DNA of 12,883 nucleotides, from positions 1 to 12,883 of the forward strand of contig JAJYTX010000036.1 in NCBI GenBank assembly GCA_021792815.1. Reading direction: 5' to 3'. Positions 1 through 7,651 of the stretch are shown here, one piece after another. Position numbers and translations under genes: made by a program. The stretch is from Pseudomonadota bacterium (GTDB lineage: Bacteria > Pseudomonadota > Gammaproteobacteria > Steroidobacterales > Steroidobacteraceae). Below the pieces are notes generated by a model, which saw only the letters and a program-made list of their open reading frames with translations, did no database searches and was not told where the DNA came from. Numbering within the stretch: position 1 is the stretch's first letter; every line of letters begins with the position of its first letter.

Positions 1-356
1 TCGTCGGCGCAACCCGCCCGCCGATGCGCTGGGGGGTGACCTACACCGCGCTGCTCGCCAATCTGGTGCTCACGCTGGAGGCCTTCCTGGTGACGCGTAA
101 TCTGCTGACGCTGCTCATTGCCCTGCCCGTGCACGGCGTGAGCGCGCTGCTGTGCGCACGGGACGCGCGTTTTTTCGATCTGGCGCTGCTTTCGGCGCGG
201 ACCCGCCTGCCGGCGTGGTTTGCCAACCGGCGCCTGTGGCAGGCGGTGAGCTACAGCCCGCTGCCGCTCGATGCGCCGGATGCGCGCGGTCGGCGGCGCG
301 CGCGATCCTGGCCGGTGTGCTGGGTCCACGGCCCGCGGAGCGCGCCGCGATGCTGA
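1..356 (+). CDS. virB3: VirB3-like T4SS inner-membrane protein, 5' end outside the window
   Basis: The reading frame is open from base 3 and enters already inside the conserved VirB3 N-terminal region (GATRPPMRWGVTY). The ATG at 24 is therefore an internal Met, not the start, and the true start lies upstream of the window. A long hydrophobic stretch (about bases 45-160) is the membrane-spanning part. The tail contains the family-typical 'NRR-W...SYSP' motif at about 228-260, followed by about 30 Arg-rich residues with no recognisable domain. VirB3 is a small inner-membrane component that works with the VirB4 ATPase in pilus biogenesis and channel assembly. Its gene directly precedes virB4 here, as in Agrobacterium, and overlaps it by 7 nt. 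The stop is TGA at 354-356. Family assignment is from motif and position; the missing 5' end prevents checking length. Confidence 0.85.
   Translation, partial: VGATRPPMRWGVTYTALLANLVLTLEAFLVTRNLLTLLIALPVHGVSALLCARDARFFDLALLSARTRLPAWFANRRLWQAVSYSPLPLDAPDARGRRRARSWPVCWVHGPRSAPRC
337..340 (+). promoter_or_regulatory. Ribosome binding site for virB4
   Basis: GGAG lies 9 nt upstream of the ATG at 350, inside the end of virB3. It supports 350 as the virB4 start rather than any upstream in-frame codon, and it would allow re-initiation after the virB3 stop at 354-356. Confidence 0.6.
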
Positions 357-2782
357 ACCGGCGCCCGGCCTTGCACCGTGAACTCACGGCAGAGCGCTAC
401 CTGCCGTGCAGCGCGCACGTGGCCCGGGATGTGATCCGAACGGTAGCGGGCGATTACCTGCAGATGTTCCGCCTCGGCGGGGCGAGCTTCGAGAGCGCCG
501 ACACCGAGCAGATCAACCAGTGGCATGAGCGGCTGAACGTGCTGTGGCGCAACCTGGCCGATCCGGCCGTGGCGCTCTGGACGCATGTGGTGCGTCGGCG
601 CGAGCTGCCGCCCGCGGCCGATCCGGCCGGCAGCGGCTTCGCCGCCCGTCTGCACGAGCAGTACCGCCGCCGCCTCTGTGGCGAGCGGCTCATGGTCAAC
701 GAGCTGTACCTGTCGGTGTTGTATCGTCCGTCGGGCGGCCGGGCACGTCATCTGCTCTCGCGTGCGCTGTCGAGGGCGCAGCCCGATGCGCCGCGCCTCG
801 AGCTGCGCGAGGCGCTCGAGGCGTGCGCACGCCTCGCGCAGACGCTGCAGGCTTCGCTCGCGCGCTACGAGCCTCAGCCCCTCGGCTGCTATCGGCAGGC
901 GGACCGATGGTGCTCTTCGGCGCTCGAGTTCCTCGGATGGCTCGTCAACGGCGAGGCGCGGCGCGTGCCCCTGCCGCGCGGGCCGCTCAATGCCGCGCTC
1001 GCCACCACGCGGCTGTTTTTCGGCAACGAGGTCATCGAGTACCGCATGGCAAGCGGCGCGCGCGCGGGGGCCATGCTCGGCATCAAGGAATATCCGACGC
1101 CGAGCGTGCCCGGCATGCTCGACCGGCTGCTCTCGGCGCCGTTCACCTTCGTGCTGAGCCAATCGTTCACGTTTCTGTCGAAGACCAGTGGCCAGGCGCT
1201 GCTCACGCGTCAGATCAACCGCATGGCCAACGCCGGGGACTTCGCGCTGTCGCAGGCCGAGGAACTCGAGGACGCCCTCGACGCGCTGACCAGCAACGAG
1301 TTCGTCATGGGCGATCATCATCTGTCGCTGCAGGTGATCTGCGAGCTCGAAGAGCGCGCCGGCGCGCCGGCCGCCGAGCGGCTGCGCACGCTCGAGCAGC
1401 ACCTTGCCCAGGCTCGCACCCTGCTCGCCGACACCGGCATGACGGTCGCGCGGGAGGATCTGGCGCTGGAGGCGGCGTTCTGGGCGCAGCTGCCCGGCAA
1501 CTTCGCCTTCAGGCCACGCAAGGCGCCGGTCACCTCGCGCAACTTCGCCGCGCTCGCGCCGTTTCACAACTATCCCTCGGGGCGGGCGGGCGGCAATCAT
1601 TGGGGCGATGCGCTCGCGCTGCTGCAGACCCGGGCGCATTCGGCGTATCACTTCTCGCTGCATGCCGCCGAGGCGAGCGGCGGCGGACGGCGCGACACCG
1701 GGCACACCTTCATCTGCGGTCCGACCGGTTCGGGCAAGACCGTTCTGGTCGGCTTCCTGGTGGCGATGCTGGCGCGCTCTGGCGCGACTCAGGTGGTGCT
1801 CGACAAGGATCGCGGGCTCGAGATCCTGGTGCGCGCCCTCGGCGGGCAGTACCTGCGGCTGCGCAACGGCGAGCCCACCGGCTTCAATCCCCTGGCGCTG
1901 CCTGCCGGACCGGCGCACCTGGAATTCCTGCGCGGCTGGCTGCAGCTGCTGGTGCGGCCGGCGGGCCGCGCGCTTTCGGTCCGCGAGCAGCAGGACCTCG
2001 ACCAGGCGCTGCGCGGGGCGCTCTCGCTCGCTCCTGCCGTGCGCCGGCTCTCGAGGCTGCTCGAGTTTCTCGACCCCACCGATCCCGAGGGCGTGCATGC
2101 GCGGCTCGCGCGCTGGTGCGAGGCGGCTCAGGGGGAGTATGCCTGGGTGTTCGACAACCCGACCGACTCGGTGCTGCGGCGGCTGTGCGCCGCCCGGGTG
2201 TTCGGCTTCGACGTCACGGAATTTCTCGACAATGAGCGCTGCCGTGCGCCCATCAGCCTGTACCTGTTTCATCTGGTGCGCCAGCTCCTCGATGGCAGGC
2301 GGCTGGTGTGCTGGATGGACGAGTTCTGGCGGCTGCTCGAGGACCCGGCGTTCGAGCAGTTCGCCAAGGACGGACCGAAGACCTGGCGCAAGCTCAACGG
2401 CGTGATGGCACTCGCGACCCAGAGCGCGAGCGACGTGCTGCAGAGCCGCATCAGCCGCACCATCGTCGAGCAGACGCCGACCAAGATCTTCTTTCCGAAT
2501 CCGGCCGCTTCCCCCGAGGAATACACCCTCGGCCTCGGTCTGACGCATCGCGAGCTGTCCCTGATCCGCGAGGGGCTCGATCCCGCCGAGCGCGCCTTTC
2601 TCGTCAAGCAGGGCCATCAGAGCGTCGTCTGTCAGCTCGATCTCGCTGGCCTCGAGCGCGAGGTGGAAGTCATCTCGGGGCGCGCCGCCGGCCTCGAGCG
2701 CCTGGAGGGGCTGTTGCACGAACGCGGCGCCGATCCCGATCACTGGCTCGATGCATTCCTGACGCCGCCGAGCGGCGGTTGA
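350..2782 (+). CDS. virB4: VirB4 family T4SS ATPase
   Basis: This 810-aa protein is of normal VirB4/CagE/TrbE length. The start is the ATG at 350 (MLNRRPALHREL), chosen because GGAG at 337-340 is well spaced and because it overlaps the virB3 stop in an ATGCTGA arrangement. The open frame continues upstream only as virB3 shadow. The N-terminal half is the CagE/TrbE/VirB domain. The C-terminal half is the RecA-like ATPase, with Walker A GPTGSGKT at residues 457-464 and Walker B ending in Asp657-Glu658 (VCWMDEFW). A downstream 'ATQSASDVLQS...IVEQTPTKIFF' stretch is typical of VirB4. VirB4 is the large cytoplasmic-face ATPase that energises pilin handling and substrate transfer with VirB3, VirB6, VirB8 and VirB11. 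All key residues are present and the frame is intact. Confidence 0.97.
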   Translation: MLNRRPALHRELTAERYLPCSAHVARDVIRTVAGDYLQMFRLGGASFESADTEQINQWHERLNVLWRNLADPAVALWTHVVRRRELPPAADPAGSGFAARLHEQYRRRLCGERLMVNELYLSVLYRPSGGRARHLLSRALSRAQPDAPRLELREALEACARLAQTLQASLARYEPQPLGCYRQADRWCSSALEFLGWLVNGEARRVPLPRGPLNAALATTRLFFGNEVIEYRMASGARAGAMLGIKEYPTPSVPGMLDRLLSAPFTFVLSQSFTFLSKTSGQALLTRQINRMANAGDFALSQAEELEDALDALTSNEFVMGDHHLSLQVICELEERAGAPAAERLRTLEQHLAQARTLLADTGMTVAREDLALEAAFWAQLPGNFAFRPRKAPVTSRNFAALAPFHNYPSGRAGGNHWGDALALLQTRAHSAYHFSLHAAEASGGGRRDTGHTFICGPTGSGKTVLVGFLVAMLARSGATQVVLDKDRGLEILVRALGGQYLRLRNGEPTGFNPLALPAGPAHLEFLRGWLQLLVRPAGRALSVREQQDLDQALRGALSLAPAVRRLSRLLEFLDPTDPEGVHARLARWCEAAQGEYAWVFDNPTDSVLRRLCAARVFGFDVTEFLDNERCRAPISLYLFHLVRQLLDGRRLVCWMDEFWRLLEDPAFEQFAKDGPKTWRKLNGVMALATQSASDVLQSRISRTIVEQTPTKIFFPNPAASPEEYTLGLGLTHRELSLIREGLDPAERAFLVKQGHQSVVCQLDLAGLEREVEVISGRAAGLERLEGLLHERGADPDHWLDAFLTPPSGG

Positions 2783-2787
2783 ACCCG

Positions 2788-2793
2788 AAGGAG
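2788..2793 (+). promoter_or_regulatory. Ribosome binding site for virB5
   Basis: AAGGAG sits 6 nt before the ATG at 2800, in the 17-nt gap after virB4. It is among the strongest Shine-Dalgarno matches in the window and fixes the virB5 start, although the frame is open far upstream within virB4. Confidence 0.85.
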
Positions 2794-2799
2794 CCCGCC

Positions 2800-3507
2800 A
2801 TGCCCCGCAAAGCCCTGGCCCCCCTCATCCTTCTGACGCTGCTTGCGGCCGCGAGAGCCCATGCGCAGTGGGCGGTGATCGACGTCGCGGCGGTTGCCCG
2901 ACTCAGCACCGAAGTGCAGACGCTCGATCAGGCGCTGACGACCGCGCGGCAGAGCCTCGCCGACACCCGCCAGCAGCTCGCCGCCATGACCGGCGATCGG
3001 GGCATGGAGGGGCTGCTGTCCAATGTCCGGCGCAACTACCTGCCCACCCACTGGGCCCAGCTCTCCGGCGTGCTCGCCCAGCGGGGCTCGCCGGGCTACG
3101 GCGCGCTGGCGGCGAGCGTCCGCCGCGCACTCGCCGGGGACTCGGTGCTCAGCGCGCCGCAGCTCGCGGCGCTTTCGCCGGCGGCGCGAGCGCAGATCGC
3201 CTCCGACCGGCGCGGCGTGGTGTTGCTGCAGGCGCTGTCCCGGCAGGCGCTCGCGAACTCGAGCGGCCGCTTCGCCTCGCTGCAGCAGCTGATCGATGCC
3301 ATCGGCACGGCCCACGATCAGAAGGCGATCCTCGATCTGACCGCACGCATCGACTCCGAACAGGCCATGCTCGAGAACGAGCAGACCAAGCTGCGCATCC
3401 TGTTTGCGGCGGCCGAGGCGCAACACTGGGCCGACGAGCAGCGTGCGCGCGAGCGCGCCATCGCCGCCCAGGGCGATTTCGCGACCCGGTTTCAGCCTAC
3501 GCCCTGA
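2800..3507 (+). CDS. virB5: VirB5-like minor pilin / pilus-tip protein
   Basis: The protein has 235 aa. The start at 2800 follows a strong AAGGAG and gives a clean Sec signal peptide: basic MPRK, a hydrophobic core LAPLILLTLLAAA, and probable cleavage after Ala22 (ARAHA|QW). The mature start 'QWAVIDVAAVARL' and the helical Gln/Ala-rich body (predicted coiled-coil segments about residues 33-65 and 175-215) match VirB5/TraC-type proteins. VirB5 is a periplasmic minor pilus subunit placed at the pilus tip and involved in recipient contact. These proteins diverge fast, so assignment rests on signal peptide, size, helical character and location between virB4 and virB6. A TrbJ-like P-type protein is the alternative, but the VirB6/VirB8 context favours VirB5. 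The TGA stop is at 3505-3507. Confidence 0.87.
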   Translation: MPRKALAPLILLTLLAAARAHAQWAVIDVAAVARLSTEVQTLDQALTTARQSLADTRQQLAAMTGDRGMEGLLSNVRRNYLPTHWAQLSGVLAQRGSPGYGALAASVRRALAGDSVLSAPQLAALSPAARAQIASDRRGVVLLQALSRQALANSSGRFASLQQLIDAIGTAHDQKAILDLTARIDSEQAMLENEQTKLRILFAAAEAQHWADEQRARERAIAAQGDFATRFQPTP

Positions 3508-3531
3508 GCGCGGTGCGCGACCACAGGCAAC

Positions 3532-3538
3532 GGGGAGG
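3532..3538 (+). promoter_or_regulatory. Ribosome binding site for virB6
   Basis: GGGGAGG lies 5 nt before the ATG at 3544, in the 36-nt gap between virB5 and virB6, the largest intergenic space in the window. It supports independent initiation of virB6. Confidence 0.85.
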
Positions 3539-3543
3539 TCGGC

Positions 3544-4563
3544 ATGGGCTTCTTTCAGACGTTCTGGACCTGGCTCAACGGTGAGCTGACGAGTTACATC
3601 GGGGCGAGCACCGCCAGGGTGGCCCTGCTGCTGGAGCCCGCGGTGATCAGTCTCGGCACCGTGTACGTCATGGTGTGGGGGTATCTGCTGCTCACCGGAC
3701 GCATCGAGGAACCGTTCGCCGCCGGTCTGAGGCGCATCGTGACGTTGGTGATGGTGCTCGGCGTGGGACTGCACCTGTGGCTGTACAACACGCTGCTGGT
3801 CGATACCTTCTATCGTGCCCCTGCGCAGCTCGCCGCCGAGCTCGTCGGCGCGGGCGACCCGGTTCAGACCCTCGATGCCATCTGGAACCAGGGCGGGGAG
3901 GTGGCGAGCCGCCTGTTTCAGGCCGGCGGCGTCTGGGTGAGCAGCTTCGGGTTCTATCTCGCCGGGGCGGCGGTGTGGCTGCTGGTGGGGCTGCTGTGCG
4001 TCTACACGATGTTCCTGCTGGCGCTCTCGAGCGTCGCGCTGTCGGTGCTGCTCGCGCTCGGGCCGCTGTTCATCGCCATGCTGCTGTTCCAGGCCACGCG
4101 CAGGTTCTTCGAGGCCTGGATCGCCCAGCTCGCCAATTACGCGCTCATCACCCTCCTGACGGTGATGATCGCCGCGCTGCTGCTGCAGCTGGTGGCCTCC
4201 TATGCCCGCCAGACCGCCGCGCTCGGCAGCGCTCTCGATACCGTCGATGCGCTCGACCTGCTGCTGGTCACGGTGCTGGTGTTTCTGTTCATGCGGCAGG
4301 TCATGCCGATTGCCGCCGGGCTCGCCGGCGGTGCGGCGCTCGTGACCTACGGTGTGGTGGGCCGGACCCTCGGCCTCGGCGCCCGGCCGCTCGCCTCCGG
4401 CGCCAACCGGTGGGGCTCGGCGGCCGCGCTGACGGTCGGCGGCGCCGCCGCCCGCTACGGTTCAGGCAGGTTGCGCGCGGGGCGCGCCGGCCTCGCGGCG
4501 TGGAACAGCGGCGGCGCCGTGGCCCCGGGGTCGGCCGGGCCGACCGCGGATTTCCGGGACTGA
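3544..4563 (+). CDS. virB6: VirB6/TrbL family polytopic inner-membrane channel protein
   Basis: This 339-aa protein is rich in membrane segments. Hydrophobic stretches lie at about residues 26-51, 62-84, 131-160, 162-183, 196-219 and 237-268. The conserved 'LGPLFIAMLLFQATRRFFEAWIAQL' core at about 172-196, including the invariant-type Trp192, is the VirB6/TrbL signature (quoted residues are split by the family into membrane and loop parts). The C-terminal 70 residues are Gly/Ala/Arg-rich and look soluble. VirB6 is the polytopic inner-membrane subunit that lines part of the DNA/protein path and contacts VirB7-VirB10. The start follows GGGGAGG with 5-nt spacing and no competing upstream start is convincing. 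Stop TGA at 4561-4563; the lipoprotein gene follows after 16 nt. Confidence 0.95.
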   Translation: MGFFQTFWTWLNGELTSYIGASTARVALLLEPAVISLGTVYVMVWGYLLLTGRIEEPFAAGLRRIVTLVMVLGVGLHLWLYNTLLVDTFYRAPAQLAAELVGAGDPVQTLDAIWNQGGEVASRLFQAGGVWVSSFGFYLAGAAVWLLVGLLCVYTMFLLALSSVALSVLLALGPLFIAMLLFQATRRFFEAWIAQLANYALITLLTVMIAALLLQLVASYARQTAALGSALDTVDALDLLLVTVLVFLFMRQVMPIAAGLAGGAALVTYGVVGRTLGLGARPLASGANRWGSAAALTVGGAAARYGSGRLRAGRAGLAAWNSGGAVAPGSAGPTADFRD

Positions 4564-4569
4564 TCGAAC

Positions 4570-4573
4570 GAGG
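4570..4573 (+). promoter_or_regulatory. Ribosome binding site for the virB7-like gene
   Basis: GAGG lies 6 nt before the ATG at 4580. Good spacing in a 16-nt gap supports this very short reading frame as a real gene. Confidence 0.65.
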
Positions 4574-4579
4574 TGCCTC

Positions 4580-4765
4580 ATGAAGTGGTTCTCGGTGGCG
4601 GGCGTATCGTTGTTGCTCTGCGCGTGCGCGGCCGGCCCGGGCTGCGGCGGCCGGCTGACCCCCATCAATGCGACGCGGGCGCACCGGAGCGACCCGGCGC
4701 ACCGTCCGGTCCGCGACAAACGCTCGGCCCTGGTGCGGCGCGGCGCGCCGGGAGCCCGCCCATGA
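4580..4765 (+). CDS. virB7: VirB7-like small outer-membrane lipoprotein
   Basis: The protein has 61 aa. Residues 1-16 form a lipoprotein signal: MKWFSVAGVSLL then LCA|C, so Cys16 would be lipidated after signal peptidase II cleavage; the Cys at -2 is unusual. A second cysteine, Cys22, follows in the short mature protein. Just after it comes 'GGRLTPIN', resembling the Gly-Arg-x-x-(Pro/His)-(Val/Ile)-Asn segment I recall in VirB7 proteins that pack against VirB9. The rest is basic and low in predicted order. VirB7 anchors and stabilises the VirB9-VirB10 outer-membrane core. Position between virB6 and virB8 is canonical. The stop overlaps the virB8 start (ATGA, 4762-4765), indicating translational coupling. 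Sequence alone is too short for certainty, but lipobox, second Cys and context agree. Confidence 0.8.
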   Translation: MKWFSVAGVSLLLCACAAGPGCGGRLTPINATRAHRSDPAHRPVRDKRSALVRRGAPGARP

Positions 4766-5469
4766 GTGTCGAGGCGCCGCTCGAGAGCTACCTGGCGCAG
4801 GCCGTGTCCTGGGACGACGACCGGCTCGCCCAGGCGCTGCGCGCGGCGCGGCTCGCCTGGCGGGTGGCGTGCGCGGCATGCGTGTGCGCCGTGGTGCTCG
4901 CTGTCGGGCTGGCGCTGCTGATGCCGTTGAAGCGGGTCGAACCCTACCTCATTCGCGTCGACGGCCGCTCCGGTGTGGTCGACGTGGTGCCCCCGTACCA
5001 GGGACATGCGACGTTCACTCAGGCGGTGGCACGGTATTTTCTCGCGCACTACATCAGCGTCTGCGAGCGTTTCGACTACGCGATGGCCCGCAGCGATTAC
5101 GAGCAGTGCGGCGCGTTCAATTCCGCGCCGCTGAACGCCGCCCTGTACGCCCGCTGGAGCCGCTCGAATCCCCGCTCACCGCTCAACAGGCACCGCGACG
5201 GCAGCACGGTCTCGGTGGCCATCGAGTCGGTGAGCTTCTTCAAGGGCGCGGCGGGCTCGGGCGATTTCGCCCAGGTACGCTTCGAACGCACGCTGCGCCA
5301 GGCGGACGGCGCAGCCGGGGCGGTCAGCCACTGGATCGCGAGTCTTCGATACACCTTTGCGCGGCCGCCGTCCGATCCGCGCACGCGGCGCTGGAACCCG
5401 CTCGGCTTCGAGGTGCTGGATCTGGAGCTCGAGCCGGAGGTGTTGGCTCGGCGGCGAGGCGGCCGATGA
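4762..5469 (+). CDS. virB8: VirB8 family inner-membrane scaffold protein
   Basis: This bitopic protein has 235 aa: a short cytoplasmic N-terminus (residues 1-31), one membrane helix (about 32-54, VACAACVCAVVLAVGLALL), then a periplasmic NTF2-like domain. 'VEPYLIRVDGRSG' at 59-71 and the C-terminal NPLG motif at 212-215, part of the conserved NPxG dimerisation region of VirB8, mark the family. VirB8 is a nucleation factor of the inner-membrane complex and binds VirB9, VirB10 and VirB5. The start is the ATG at 4762, overlapping the virB7 stop by 4 nt with GGAG at 4751-4754. The frame is open upstream, but that region codes for virB7. The stop overlaps virB9 by 4 nt. Confidence 0.95.
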   Translation: MSVEAPLESYLAQAVSWDDDRLAQALRAARLAWRVACAACVCAVVLAVGLALLMPLKRVEPYLIRVDGRSGVVDVVPPYQGHATFTQAVARYFLAHYISVCERFDYAMARSDYEQCGAFNSAPLNAALYARWSRSNPRSPLNRHRDGSTVSVAIESVSFFKGAAGSGDFAQVRFERTLRQADGAAGAVSHWIASLRYTFARPPSDPRTRRWNPLGFEVLDLELEPEVLARRRGGR

Positions 5470-6371
5470 GCCCGCGGCCGCAATCGGCTCGGCTGCCTCG
5501 GCTGGCCGCGCTCGGGACGCTCGCGTTGCTCGCCGGCCTGGCGCAGGCGCACGCCGCGGCGCTGGCGTCGCCAGGCCGGCCCGCCCGGACGGCGAGGGAC
5601 CCGCGGATCCGCGTGGTGCCCTACAGTGCCGACCGCATCTATCGCCTGCGAGGCTACGCCGGGTATCAGATCGACGTGCAGTTCGCTCTCGGGGAGCGCG
5701 TCACCGGCGTCGGGGTGGGCGATGCCAAGGGCGTCACCTTGGCTTCCTCCGGCGATCAGCTGTTCCTCAAGCCCCGTGCGGTCCCGGTGGCGACCAACCT
5801 GACGGTGCTGACCAACAGGAGAACCTACCTGTTCGATTATACCGCCGGAGCGGCTGCGCCCGCGGTCACCGCCGGGTCCCTCACCTATGTGCTGCGCTTC
5901 GAGTATCCGCGGGCCGCGCGGCGAACCCGCGCGGCGTCCGGGCGGCGCGCACGGGTCGCGAGGGACCTCGCGGCAGCCGAGCGCGATGCGCCGCGCAACT
6001 ATGATTACTGGTACCGGGGCGCCCCGTCGCTGAAGCCGCGCGCCGCCTGGGATGACGGGGTGCAGACCCATCTCGTGTTCGGTTCGCGTGCCGAGCTGCC
6101 CGCGGTGTTCGTGCGCAGCGCCGACGGCAGTGAGTCGCTGGTGAACTTCGCCATGCGCGGCGGCGCCATGGTCATCCAGCGCATCGCGAGGCGGCTGATC
6201 CTGCGCCGCGGCAGACTCTCCGGCTGCATCGTCAACCGCGCCTACTCCGCAGGAGGCCGGCGGCTGGCGAGCGGCACGCTCTCGCCGGATGTCTGGCGGC
6301 TGACCCGCCCGGCCGCAGCTCCGCGCGGGACCGTTGGCGGCAGGTCCGTGTCCGCGGGAGCGCAACCGTGA
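5466..6371 (+). CDS. virB9: VirB9 family outer-membrane core complex protein
   Basis: The protein has 301 aa with an N-terminal Sec signal peptide (hydrophobic residues 13-28, cleavage after Ala28 or Ala30). The mature protein opens with 'DPRIRVVPYSADRIYRLRGY', and 'FLKPRAVPVATNLTVLTNRR' follows; both are hallmarks of the VirB9/CagX N-terminal domain. The C-terminal domain starts near 'NYDYWYRG' and includes 'WDDGVQTHLVF', 'DGSESLVNFAMRGG' and 'SGCIVNRAY'. The linker between them (about residues 150-175) is Arg-rich. VirB9 forms the periplasmic/outer-membrane ring with VirB7 and VirB10. The protein has one cysteine, Cys254, in the C-terminal domain, close to the position of the Agrobacterium VirB9 cysteine that bonds VirB7. 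Start ATG overlaps the virB8 stop (ATGA), with GAGG at 5456-5459. Confidence 0.96.
   Translation: MSPRPQSARLPRLAALGTLALLAGLAQAHAAALASPGRPARTARDPRIRVVPYSADRIYRLRGYAGYQIDVQFALGERVTGVGVGDAKGVTLASSGDQLFLKPRAVPVATNLTVLTNRRTYLFDYTAGAAAPAVTAGSLTYVLRFEYPRAARRTRAASGRRARVARDLAAAERDAPRNYDYWYRGAPSLKPRAAWDDGVQTHLVFGSRAELPAVFVRSADGSESLVNFAMRGGAMVIQRIARRLILRRGRLSGCIVNRAYSAGGRRLASGTLSPDVWRLTRPAAAPRGTVGGRSVSAGAQP
6356..6360 (+). promoter_or_regulatory. Ribosome binding site for virB10 (GTG start)
   Basis: GGGAG lies 7 nt before the GTG at 6368. This, together with the 4-nt overlap GTGA with the virB9 stop, supports the non-ATG start. Confidence 0.7.
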
Positions 6372-7651
6372 TCCGCTGGCTACGGCTCATCCGGCGGCAC
6401 TCGCGGGCTGCGCAGCGTCCGGCTCGGGCACATCCGCAGCCGGCGGCAACGGCCCCGGACGGCGGCACTTTGCCGGGCGGGGTCCGGGGCGAGCGCGGCC
6501 GCACCGTGGCGAGCGGGGTGCGCTCGCTGCAATCCCGGCTCAACGGACTGTTGGCGGTCGGGCTCGCCATCGGTGTCGGCATCGCGATGCTCGCCTGGTA
6601 CTACGCGCAGACGATGCACCGACCGCAGCGACGCACGCTCGCCGCGCAGCGCACGGCCCAGGGCGCAGGGCGCATGAGTCTGCCGCCGCTGGGTCCCCTC
6701 GGGCGGGTCCGGGTGGAATCGTTGCCCCGGGTGCACGCCGCCCCCACCACGCCGCTCGCCCGCCTGAGAGGATCGGCCGCGGCCTCGACGGTGCGGCCTG
6801 CGGCCTTCGGGTCGGCACTGCCCCGCGCCCCCCAGGCGCCGGGTGCGCGCTCCCTCACCGGTGCGCCGGGCCACGGCGCGCTCGCGCGGCGTCTCTCCGG
6901 AGGGGTGTTTGCCCGCATCGGCGGCGGTTCGGATGGCGCCTCGGCGCTCGGCTCGCGGACCGCGGGTGGCGCATCGAGTGCCGCTGCCGCCGATGCGCTC
7001 GAGGGCGTGCGCGAGCGCTCCGGATCCGATGCCCTGGGCAGGCTGTTGCGCCCGACGGTGCTGCGCGCCACACGCGCCGAGCTGCTGCCGCAGCAGCGGC
7101 TGTTGCTCGCCCAGGGCACTTTCATCGATTGCACGCTGGAGACGGCGATCGATTCGACGCTGCCCGGCATGACGACCTGCGTTACGGCGAGCGACACCTT
7201 CAGCGCCGATGGGACGGTGGTGCTGCTGCCGCGGGGCACGCAACTCATCGGGGAAACCCGCGGCCAGGTGCGCCAGGGCATGGCGCGGGTGTTCGTGATC
7301 TGGAGCGAAGCGCGGACGCCCTCGGGTGTTGTCGTGCGGCTCGACTCTCCGGGCACCGATGCGCTGGGGCGCTCCGGGTTGACCGGCAGGGTCGAGCGGC
7401 ATTTCTGGCAACGCTTCGGTGCGGCACTGCTGGTGTCGACCATCGGCGCAGTGGTGCAGTCACGGCTGCAGTCCGGTACCGGAACGGTCGTGGTCGATCC
7501 GACCCTGTCGGAGAATGTCCTGACGGAGGCGCTGCGCGGCACGGTGAACATTCCTCCCACCGTCGTCGTGCCGAACGGGGCGCGGATCGAGGTGCTGGTG
7601 GCGCGCGATGTCGATTTCAGGTCCGTGTATGAGCTCGTCGCCCGCCGGTGA
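6368..7651 (+). CDS. virB10: VirB10/TrbI family envelope-spanning core protein
   Basis: The protein has 427 aa and starts with GTG at 6368, overlapping the virB9 stop by 4 nt. A basic cytoplasmic N-terminus (1-56) is followed by one membrane helix (about 58-79, NGLLAVGLAIGVGIAMLAWYY). Next comes a long Ala/Arg/Pro/Gly/Ser-rich periplasmic linker (about 80-230), then the VirB10/TrbI beta-barrel domain. The domain shows 'LLPQQRLLLAQGTFIDCTLETAI...DSTLPGMTTCV', with the conserved cysteine pair Cys255 and Cys271, the antenna-type hydrophobic segment 'FGAALLVSTIGAVVQSRL', and the ending 'NIPPTVVVPNGARIEVLVARDVDF'. VirB10 spans both membranes, senses ATP use by VirB4, VirB11 and VirD4 and gates the outer-membrane pore. 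The linker is less Pro-rich than in many relatives, otherwise normal. Confidence 0.96.
   Translation: MIRWLRLIRRHSRAAQRPARAHPQPAATAPDGGTLPGGVRGERGRTVASGVRSLQSRLNGLLAVGLAIGVGIAMLAWYYAQTMHRPQRRTLAAQRTAQGAGRMSLPPLGPLGRVRVESLPRVHAAPTTPLARLRGSAAASTVRPAAFGSALPRAPQAPGARSLTGAPGHGALARRLSGGVFARIGGGSDGASALGSRTAGGASSAAAADALEGVRERSGSDALGRLLRPTVLRATRAELLPQQRLLLAQGTFIDCTLETAIDSTLPGMTTCVTASDTFSADGTVVLLPRGTQLIGETRGQVRQGMARVFVIWSEARTPSGVVVRLDSPGTDALGRSGLTGRVERHFWQRFGAALLVSTIGAVVQSRLQSGTGTVVVDPTLSENVLTEALRGTVNIPPTVVVPNGARIEVLVARDVDFRSVYELVARR

Noticed and set aside
24..26. ATG at 24 as the true start of virB3
   Set aside because: The frame upstream encodes VGATRPP, part of the conserved VirB3 N-terminal motif, so the start lies before the window.
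1350..1375. GGCGCGCC-type palindromic stretch as a regulatory or recombination site
   Set aside because: Lies inside virB4 coding sequence and short GC palindromes are frequent by chance at this base composition; no second spaced copy was seen.
544..2235. 563-codon plus-strand frame overlapping virB4
   Set aside because: Arg/Ala/Gly-dominated out-of-frame translation without motifs, lying fully inside virB4.
251..2743. 830-codon open frame on the minus strand opposite virB4
   Set aside because: Antisense to an unmistakable VirB4 gene. Long antisense frames are expected when third positions are almost all G or C. The translation has no recognisable motif and is rich in Arg, Gln and His, as shadow frames are.
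6334..7632. 432-codon plus-strand frame overlapping virB10
   Set aside because: Out of frame with the clear VirB10 barrel motifs; composition is typical of a GC shadow.
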